64,000 bases of DNA from an uncultured Chlorobiaceae bacterium (GTDB lineage: Bacteria; Bacteroidota; Chlorobiia; Chlorobiales; Chlorobiaceae): the NCBI GenBank assembly GCA_903882665.1, contig CAIRXW010000003.1:51745-115744 (forward strand), written 5' to 3'. Numbering within the stretch: the first letter of the stretch is position 1; every line of letters starts with the position of its first letter. The notes under the pieces are model-generated. The model did not search any database and had not been told where the DNA came from. It saw only the letters and a program-made list of their open reading frames with translations. Below are positions 57,958 through 64,000 of the stretch, one piece after another. The translations under genes and the position numbers were made by a program.

Positions 57958-59238
57958 TTAAAGGGCCTTGGCTCCTATATCGGTACGATAACAGGCGCCC
58001 TCAAAACCGATCGTTTCAACCGCACGGTAAGCACGATCAATACTCTCCCTGAGTGTTGATCCAACTGCTGTCACTGAAAAAACCCTGCCACCGGCAGTGA
58101 CAAGCCGCGCACCGTCATACTCCGTTCCAGCATGAAACAGCATACAATCCACCATTGCAGAAAGCTCATCCGCAATGGTGATCGCCCTGCCCGTTTCATA
58201 ATGGTCAGGATAGCCTCCCGAAGCCATCACAACCGTTGCCGACGATTTCCGGTGCATCTCAAACGGCACATCATCAAGCGAGCCTTCAAGACTCGCCAAA
58301 AGGGCTTGAACAAAATCACTCTTCAACAACGGAAGTACCACCTGGCACTCAGGATCACCCATACGTGCATTATACTCAACCACAAAGGGTTCTCCCTTGT
58401 CAATCATCAGTCCTACATACAAAAATCCGGTATACAAAGCCCCCTCATCCCTCATGCCCTTCAGGGTAGGCTCGATAATCCGCTCCTCAACCTTCCGCAT
58501 TACTTCAGGCGTTACAAGCGGTGCTGGAGCATAAGCACCCATACCACCGGTATTTTTGCCAGTATCGCCATCGCCGATACGCTTATGATCCTGGGCTGGC
58601 AAAAAAAGCCGGTATGCCGTACCATCAGTCAAGGCAAATACACTTGCCTCCTCTCCCTGCAGGAACTCCTCAATGACCACCTCATTTCCCGCATCTCCAA
58701 AAATGCGCTCTTCAAACAACTCCCCTATTGCTCTCAATGCCTGTTCCTTGTCAAAAGCAATATAAACCCCTTTTCCGGCACATAAACCGCTTGCCTTGAT
58801 CACCTGTGGAAATACAGTCTGCGTCAACTCGATATGGGTATTGGCAGAAGGCGCATCATGAAAAACATGATACCCGGCTGTAGGAATATGGTGTCGCTGC
58901 ATAAACTTTTTGGAAAACACCTTGCTTGACTCAAGTCGGGCTGCAGATTGTGTGGGACCGACTATTTTTTTTCCCGCTCTGCGAAACAGATCCACAATAC
59001 CGAGTTCAAGCGGAGCCTCAGAACCGACGACCGTCAATTCGACACCGTTGTCTACAGCAAAACGAAGCAGATCATCAATCGCTGTGACTTTCAATGGCAC
59101 ATTAGATATCTTCCCACCCATCAAGGCGGTACCGCCATTCCCCGGTGCCACAAAGACCCTCTGCACACCTTCACTCCGTGCGACAGACCAGCATAGGGCA
59201 TGTTCACGCGCACCACTTCCAATAATCAAAACATTCAT
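57958..59238 (-). CDS. purD: Phosphoribosylamine--glycine ligase
   Basis: A 426-aa ATP-grasp enzyme of purine synthesis (GAR synthetase), from ATG 59238 giving the standard MNVLIIGSGAREHAL start. Motifs: IGSGAREHAL, VAPGNGGTA, IKASGLCAGKGVYIA, QDHKRIGDGDTGKNTGGMGA and RMGDPECQ. It lies 21 bp upstream of the JAB gene on the same strand. Divergent from the acyltransferase-like gene. Confidence 0.97.
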   Translation of the reverse strand: MNVLIIGSGAREHALCWSVARSEGVQRVFVAPGNGGTALMGGKISNVPLKVTAIDDLLRFAVDNGVELTVVGSEAPLELGIVDLFRRAGKKIVGPTQSAARLESSKVFSKKFMQRHHIPTAGYHVFHDAPSANTHIELTQTVFPQVIKASGLCAGKGVYIAFDKEQALRAIGELFEERIFGDAGNEVVIEEFLQGEEASVFALTDGTAYRLFLPAQDHKRIGDGDTGKNTGGMGAYAPAPLVTPEVMRKVEERIIEPTLKGMRDEGALYTGFLYVGLMIDKGEPFVVEYNARMGDPECQVVLPLLKSDFVQALLASLEGSLDDVPFEMHRKSSATVVMASGGYPDHYETGRAITIADELSAMVDCMLFHAGTEYDGARLVTAGGRVFSVTAVGSTLRESIDRAYRAVETIGFEGACYRTDIGAKAL

Positions 59239-59408
59239 AGCGCTTACTGTGGGCATTTGACTCTGTGGTTTATCAATACGGTTTGTTAAATTGCTCCTCT
59301 TTTTATAAGCAGATAGCCAGTATATAATGTGCCAGCCTGAAAATTAATAATTAAAAAACTTATTCCTGTGCACTCAACTTTTCCGATTGACAATTATTTT
59401 CAACACCC

Positions 59409-60095
59409 ATGCAACTCTCACCACTGATTACCCGCCATATCATTCCCATTGCGATGAAGCTTCTCCATGCAAGCCTGCGGATATCAGTAACACCAGAGCA
59501 GATGCAGCTCCCCGAAAAAGGAGCCATTTTCACCTTCTGGCATGGAAAAATGATAACAGGCTGGCTTCTTGCCCAAGCGCTCTTTCCCGAAAAAAAAATT
59601 ACTGCAGTGGTAAGCAGCTCTGAAGATGGCAATATTCTTGCCAAAACGCTTGAACAACTGGGTTTCTCACTCATTCGGGGATCAAGCTCAAAGGGAGGCG
59701 ATATGGTCAAGATCGCCATGCAGCACGCCCTTCAGAGAGAGGAGATTGTCGCTCTCACGCCCGACGGACCGCGCGGGCCTGCAAACCAATACAAATTCGG
59801 CATGTTGCACTTAGCCTCAGAAAACCACTATCCGCTTGTTTTTGCTGAAATCCACCATGCACACACATGGAAACTCAAAAGCTGGGACCTGTTTGAAATT
59901 CCAAAACCTTTCAGTAAAACCATTGTCAAACTTCACCTTGTTGATCTTCCTGAATTCAATAATGAAGAAGAGCTCCAATCATATACGAAGCAACTTTCAA
60001 TCAAGCTCAGCCATGCACAACCCACTCTCCATACTGCTCAGACCTGCGGCCCTTTTCTTCCAGGGTATCGTGTTGCTTCGCAATACACTGTTTGA
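59409..60095 (+). CDS. DUF374 lysophospholipid/lipid A acyltransferase-like protein
   Basis: A 228-aa protein of the DUF374 family, related to acyltransferases. An N-terminal hydrophobic helix (residues 1-20) is followed by IFTFWHGKMITGWLLAQ, VVSSSEDGNILAKTL, GFSLIRGSSSKGGD and the conserved ALTPDGPRGPANQYKFG. It sits directly before lpxK, with an 83-bp overlap, which suggests a role in lipid A or lipid acylation in the inner membrane. That role is inferred from context. Confidence 0.85.
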   Translation: MQLSPLITRHIIPIAMKLLHASLRISVTPEQMQLPEKGAIFTFWHGKMITGWLLAQALFPEKKITAVVSSSEDGNILAKTLEQLGFSLIRGSSSKGGDMVKIAMQHALQREEIVALTPDGPRGPANQYKFGMLHLASENHYPLVFAEIHHAHTWKLKSWDLFEIPKPFSKTIVKLHLVDLPEFNNEEELQSYTKQLSIKLSHAQPTLHTAQTCGPFLPGYRVASQYTV

Positions 60096-61080
60096 CCGCC
60101 ATTTTTTCAAAGCATGGCAATCACCAATTCCTGTTGTTTCAATAGGAAACCTCTCGGTCGGCGGTACAGGAAAAACTCCTCTCGTTGACTGGGTCGTCAA
60201 ATACTATCTCTCAATCGGATGCACACCGGCAATTGTCTCACGTGGATATCGGCGGGAGACAAAAGGGGTACAACTTGTTTCTGATGGCCAGAACATCCTG
60301 CTTGGCAGCAGAGAGAGCGGTGATGAAACGGCAATGCTCGCATGGAACAACCCCAATGCCATGGTCATGGTTGCCGAAAAACGAAAAGATGCCATAACCT
60401 ACATTGTAAAGCGCTTTGCCAAAAGGCTGCCCTCTGTCATCATCCTCGACGATGCCTTCCAGCACCGCCAAATCCACAGAGAACTCAACATCGCTCTAAT
60501 CAACGCATCAGAACCTTTTTTCAATGCAAAAATGCTGCCCGAAGGACGCTTGAGGGAGCCGTTGAAAAACCTTAAAAGAGCAAACTTGATTGTGCTCAAC
60601 AAAATCAGTGATCCCCAAAAAGCGGACACCATAGAAAAAAAACTTGACCAAACCGGCAAACCTGTCATAAAAGCCCGCCTTAAAACTGCAGAACTTGTCT
60701 GTGTTTCAGGCGCATTTACAACTTCAGAAGAGGCTCGTTCCATGAAAGAGATCAACGCCTTTGCATTTGCTGGTATCTCTTCACCCGAAAGTTTTATAGA
60801 AAGCCTCAAACAAGAAGGTGTAAACATCGCCGCACACCGCTTTTTTAATGACCACGCGCCCTATAGTGTTAAAAAGCTGCAGGCCATACGCAAGGAGGCC
60901 GAAGCCAAAGGGCTAAGCCTGATTACAACAGAAAAAGATTACTTTCGGATGCTTGGCCATCCCGAACTTATCCGCATTATCACCGCAAGACCCTGCTACT
61001 ACCTGAAAGTCGAAACCGATATTTTTGAAGGAAAAGAGAGACTTCAGCAAATGCTCCGAAAAGCAGCAGAAATGAAATGA
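60013..61080 (+). CDS. lpxK: Tetraacyldisaccharide 4'-kinase
   Basis: A 355-aa inner-membrane enzyme from ATG 60013, inside the 3' end of the previous gene. It adds the 4'-phosphate to make lipid IVA. P-loop IGNLSVGGTGKTPLVDW, ILDDAFQHRQIHRELNIALI and TTEKDYFRM match LpxK. Length (about 330-350 usual) supports this start rather than 59836. The membrane-binding helix is at residues 1-25. Confidence 0.94.
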   Translation: MHNPLSILLRPAALFFQGIVLLRNTLFDRHFFKAWQSPIPVVSIGNLSVGGTGKTPLVDWVVKYYLSIGCTPAIVSRGYRRETKGVQLVSDGQNILLGSRESGDETAMLAWNNPNAMVMVAEKRKDAITYIVKRFAKRLPSVIILDDAFQHRQIHRELNIALINASEPFFNAKMLPEGRLREPLKNLKRANLIVLNKISDPQKADTIEKKLDQTGKPVIKARLKTAELVCVSGAFTTSEEARSMKEINAFAFAGISSPESFIESLKQEGVNIAAHRFFNDHAPYSVKKLQAIRKEAEAKGLSLITTEKDYFRMLGHPELIRIITARPCYYLKVETDIFEGKERLQQMLRKAAEMK

Positions 61081-61100
61081 GTTATGGATTTTGGATTGGC

Positions 61101-61130
61101 GCGGAGGCAACGACAAGGGATTGCCCCTAC
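61101..61130. repeat. Short palindromic element between lpxK and the isochorismatase gene
   Basis: GGCAA (61106-61110) and TTGCC (61121-61125) form a stem in a GGGGCAA-type context. Read leftward it begins GTAGGGGCAATCCC, similar in look to common intergenic palindromes. Its right end touches the stop of the isochorismatase gene at 61127. It may act as the terminator for the two converging genes. Confidence 0.35.
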
Positions 61131-61669
61131 TCTTTTATGATTTTTGAAATCGCCTTGAACCGCTCACCCTCGGCCACACGCAACAATTCAAAAATCGCCA
61201 TTTCACTACTGGTAAGGAAGGCTCCCGCTTTTTCAATGCAGCGAATTCCAAGAAGCCTGTTCTCGTCACTTCTCGACGAAACGCAATCAGTCACCAGATG
61301 AACATTGTAACCCGACTCAATGAGATCCACCGCCGTCTGGTAAACACAAACATGAGCCTCCATACCAGCAACAAGAACATCATTTCGTTTAAACGAACGG
61401 AGTTGCCTCATGAACTCCGGTGCTCCGCAACAACTGAAAGAGAGTTTTTCAATAGCAACAGTGCCCCCCAGCAACTCCTTTAATGAATCTATGGTTGTAC
61501 CAAGCCCTTTCGGGTATTGTTCGGTCAGCAAAATCGGCACATCAAGAATCTTGCACGCCCTCGCCAGCCTTCCGATACTCGCCTCAAGAGTTGATGAACG
61601 AACAACACCCTGCGCAAGTCGACCCTGCACGTCAATAATCAACAACAACGTTTCACCTGGAGTAATCAT
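61127..61669 (-). CDS. Isochorismatase family hydrolase
   Basis: A 180-aa protein with the family's triad: Asp in LLIIDVQGRLAQ, a Lys in the middle region and Cys in AGMEAHVCVYQTAVDL. The cis-peptide region (VLVAGMEAHVCV) is typical. It resembles the YcaC/hydrolase subgroup more than nicotinamidase. Substrate is unknown. Convergent with lpxK; nothing nearby suggests a pathway. Confidence 0.88.
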   Translation of the reverse strand: MITPGETLLLIIDVQGRLAQGVVRSSTLEASIGRLARACKILDVPILLTEQYPKGLGTTIDSLKELLGGTVAIEKLSFSCCGAPEFMRQLRSFKRNDVLVAGMEAHVCVYQTAVDLIESGYNVHLVTDCVSSRSDENRLLGIRCIEKAGAFLTSSEMAIFELLRVAEGERFKAISKIIKE

Positions 61670-61744
61670 GACAACACGAGCTCAATAAAAAACTTCCAAA
61701 ACGCCAGAATACCAAACACAACACAAAAACAAACCCTGCCTCAC

Positions 61745-62245
61745 CTAAAACTTCCGTACTGGACGAACACGCCTGATACCAGGCATGGCACCCGACTTGA
61801 CGCTGATAACCTTTTCTCCATTGAAAAAATCAATCGTCAACGCTTTTTGATTGCCAACCTCAGACCCGCTCCAATAGTAGCTGTAATCGCGGAAACCACC
61901 AACCAGATCCTTATTCTGATACAATATGATCAACTCCTTCTCATTCGGCAAACTCCATCCCTTATTGCCGCTCAACTCCATCCTCTCCACTGCATTCTTT
62001 GCCTCAAACCATGAGAGCGACTCCTGCGGTAAATCATCCTTGGCTGCAATCAAACCATGCGACTCGCCTGCCTTGTAACCCGGGTCACCAGGCTGCAAGA
62101 GATAAACAACCTTCCCACCCCCATATTGATCTCCAATATTGATCGGAGCAGCAGACAAAATGGACGAAACCATAACAATACCGAGACACGAAAGCAGTAA
62201 CGTTCTCAGGAGTGGAATACAGAGTATTTTCAAAAACCGTTTCAT
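61745..62245 (-). CDS. Exported DUF1566-like protein
   Basis: A 166-aa protein. A signal peptide (residues 1-33, LLLSCLGIVMVSSILSAAP) is followed by a compact domain with GDQYGGGKVVYLL, LSWFEAKNAVERM, KGWSLPNEKELIILYQN, YYWSGSEVGNQKALTIDF and IRRVRPVRKF at the end. That pattern is the DUF1566/Lcl-like domain, a small lectin-like fold in exported proteins. It shows no sign of DGR variable-repeat structure. Function is unknown. Confidence 0.78.
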   Translation of the reverse strand: MKRFLKILCIPLLRTLLLSCLGIVMVSSILSAAPINIGDQYGGGKVVYLLQPGDPGYKAGESHGLIAAKDDLPQESLSWFEAKNAVERMELSGNKGWSLPNEKELIILYQNKDLVGGFRDYSYYWSGSEVGNQKALTIDFFNGEKVISVKSGAMPGIRRVRPVRKF

Positions 62246-62733
62246 AATCTATCAAGTTATTGTGAACAAGCACCTCATCATCAAAACTGCGGGGACACAA
62301 CCAAACATGAACACCCTTACAAAACGTCTTATACTTCAAGCCCCCCTCATCGACAAACAGAAGCAGGTATAACACCTTCAGCTCCAAGTTAACACTTGAA
62401 AATCACAAATAAAACAAAAAAGCAGAGGAATCTTCTGCCAGATAACTCCTCACCTCATCGGCAGAATCCCGTCGCCACTGAAGTTGTTTGCCGCAAAACG
62501 CTCCAATGTGATGCGCTCGAAATGCGTGAAACTCAGAAAGAGCGCCCTTCACCATACGGGTACGCAATTCAGCAAGGAAGCACCAAGAATCATAAAGATG
62601 AATAATGCTACAGCAAAATTTCTTATATGCTATGCTTCAGCTCATTGTATCTTTTCCACTACCGAATTCGAGTGCAAAAGGGAGTGTACGGAGCGTTTAA
62701 TGCCATTGAGACTCAACGCAATTAAAGAAATAA
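62246..62733. other. 488-bp region without a clear gene
   Basis: Only short frames of about 70-110 codons occur, with no family features and no good ribosome binding site. The left part probably carries the promoter of the DUF1566-like gene and the right part the 3' end region of the large glycosyltransferase. AT-rich and otherwise unremarkable. Confidence 0.4.
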
Positions 62734-64000
62734 TTATATTCGAGGTTTGCAGAAATCAATATCTTTGCGAACTCTGTAATACATATTCAAAAACTCTTCA
62801 TCCTTAGTACGGCAATATTTCTCTTTAAGTGAATCACAGGCTTTCAGCATATTTCGGGTTCTGACATCATTTTTAAAAAGCCTGAAAAACAGTGCCTGTT
62901 CTGGAATTTGATCAAGGGACACCACACGATACCCGCCTTGAGCGAGGATTACTGTAGCAAATCTTTCTTGAATAAATGTTTTCATAGGCGCTCGATAATC
63001 AAAAGAGCCATAACTTGTTTTTTGATTTAATTCAGGCACCGCATTACTTTCAACAATTTCAAAAAATTTATCTGCAATTATGAGCCACTCTTCCCAGAAT
63101 CGCGGTTTAGCTATTATATAATTGCTAAATACCGATATTTTTGAGTGAGTGACCAATTTTTCAAGATCCATATTTAGTCCAATCTCATCAAAAAAATATT
63201 GCGATATTTTTAGTAATCCGGGATGCCAACATTCACCTTGCTCAAAAGGATTCAAAAAATAAGCAAGCTGATCCCAAGAGCTTGAAATGATACAAACATC
63301 ACTATATTCGCAACATTTCTCAATGGCATCAAATACAATAGATGAATTAAATCCGGTTTTTAGAGCAAACTTTGGAGAAAGAAAGCCATACCAGCCATTT
63401 TCCTGCAATTTGTTTTTTTTTAAAAAATCTCTTATAACCCAGAACTCATACCAATCAGGCCTCTCATTCAAAGAATTATCCAAAGGAATAAAACCAGGAT
63501 CTAACATATTTTTAGAGTCCTGATTATAAAAAATTTGATAAATAAATATATTATCAAAACACCTCGGTTGATGGAGAGTCAATGCCGATTGCAACATGAC
63601 AGGGAGATCACCCGAAGCCGCTTTAGAAAAAGCGACAAATTCTCCACCATCCGGTGCAACAACTCTTTGATCTTTCACCAGTTCCTGCGTCATTTCTTTC
63701 TTGTACACAGGATGTGAATGCTCAATATAAAGATGATCCGGCGGCAAATCTGCCTGATATCGCTCATACATCTGCCTGTACGCCTCTTCGATATAATGAG
63801 TGAAGAGCTGGGTATCAAACAGTGGCGTTGTGAGACGGTTCAGCTCCAGCTTACGGCGGATAGTGCCCAACTTTTCCGGACTGGTGGCCAGTTCAATCGC
63901 AAGCGCCTCATACTCTTCCTGGGTTGAGGTAATCAGCTCCGGCAACCGGATGGCATTGAGCAGGCTTGCCGCAACCCGGCTTGCAAACGATTCACCCATG
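62734..64000 (-). CDS. O-GlcNAc transferase-like (GT41) C-terminus fused to an unrecognised domain, 5' end cut
   Basis: The last ~421 codons of a gene entering from the right edge. Residues 1-100 match the end of bacterial SPINDLY/OGT-type GT41 proteins: SFASRVAASLLNAIRLPELI, YEALAIELATSPEKL, NRLTTPLFDTQLFTHYIE and MYERYQ. The rest of the protein, about 320 residues, is a domain I do not recognise, with FIPLDNSLNERPDWYEFW, WYGFLSPKFALKTGF and CIISSSWDQLAYF. DNA of this second part is clearly more AT-rich than the GT41 part. OGT proteins add GlcNAc to Ser/Thr; the extra domain may be a second sugar-transfer or recognition module. The start codon lies beyond 64000, although the frame has an ATG at 63999. 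Confidence 0.7.
   Translation of the reverse strand, partial: MGESFASRVAASLLNAIRLPELITSTQEEYEALAIELATSPEKLGTIRRKLELNRLTTPLFDTQLFTHYIEEAYRQMYERYQADLPPDHLYIEHSHPVYKKEMTQELVKDQRVVAPDGGEFVAFSKAASGDLPVMLQSALTLHQPRCFDNIFIYQIFYNQDSKNMLDPGFIPLDNSLNERPDWYEFWVIRDFLKKNKLQENGWYGFLSPKFALKTGFNSSIVFDAIEKCCEYSDVCIISSSWDQLAYFLNPFEQGECWHPGLLKISQYFFDEIGLNMDLEKLVTHSKISVFSNYIIAKPRFWEEWLIIADKFFEIVESNAVPELNQKTSYGSFDYRAPMKTFIQERFATVILAQGGYRVVSLDQIPEQALFFRLFKNDVRTRNMLKACDSLKEKYCRTKDEEFLNMYYRVRKDIDFCKPRI

Noticed and set aside
26150..61130. Palindromes as possible CRISPR repeats
   Set aside because: They are single, unevenly placed and have no regular spacers or cas genes.
62396..62807. Two short plus-strand frames before the OGT-like gene
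   Set aside because: No homology recognised, no ribosome binding site, and they partly overlap the large gene's end.

Overview
The window looks like a chromosomal segment of a green sulfur bacterium (Chlorobiaceae: Chlorobium/Pelodictyon type). Evidence is inferred from gene content: a one-piece pyruvate:ferredoxin oxidoreductase with PEP carboxylase (entry reactions downstream of the reductive TCA cycle), an LpxC-FabZ fusion, LpxK, a BamA-type protein and a porin (Gram-negative outer membrane), HPr kinase, a TspO protein, and a DUF2795 protein. No rRNA, tRNA or CRISPR array was seen.

Layout. 1-3335 (minus strand) is the accessory part: most of a diversity-generating retroelement (DGR). In transcription order it holds an unknown 118-aa gene, a 747-aa target (membrane segment, NACHT/STAND NTPase, formylglycine-generating-enzyme/C-type-lectin fold whose last 40 codons look like a variable repeat), a strong hairpin, an HRDC-domain accessory gene, and the first 42 codons of the reverse transcriptase, which runs off the left edge. 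The template repeat is not in the window. 3336-4742 holds a DUF4405 membrane protein with a terminal haem motif between two long intergenic regions.

4743-12114 is core metabolism: dapA, glycine cleavage (gcvPA, gcvH), rlmB and nifJ. 12207-21783 is a long minus-strand block (methyltransferase, DUF4905-like gene, xerC, hpf, hprK, peptide-ABC binding protein and permease, ruvB, TPR lipoprotein), several joined by 4-8 bp overlaps. 21910-30360 holds queF, a monohaem membrane cytochrome beside a decayed copy of its own tail, ppc, an orphan Phd-type antitoxin, a HigBA-like pair, comM and a porin. 30397-33175 has sppA and an OppF-type ATPase. 33274-41842 is a plus-strand run rsmI-panC-pnp-leuS-acs. 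41973-48291 has tspO, an inositol-monophosphatase-family gene, lpxC/fabZ, pgsA, ruvC, yebC and pheA. 48288-55175 has polA, an M23 peptidase, DUF2795, a BamA family gene and rpe. 55162-59238 has trpC, a half-length carB, a JAB peptidase and purD. 59409-61080 encodes an acyltransferase-like protein and LpxK. 61127-64000 holds an isochorismatase-family gene, a DUF1566-like gene and the 3' part of an O-GlcNAc-transferase-like gene fused to an unrecognised AT-rich domain.

The most interesting system is the DGR at the left edge: the sequence suggests a membrane-linked signalling NTPase whose ligand-binding tip is diversified by reverse transcription, using an HRDC protein where the better-known systems use Avd. 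The next most interesting are the OGT fusion at the right edge, the half-length carB, and a repeat-like palindrome inside the polA coding sequence.
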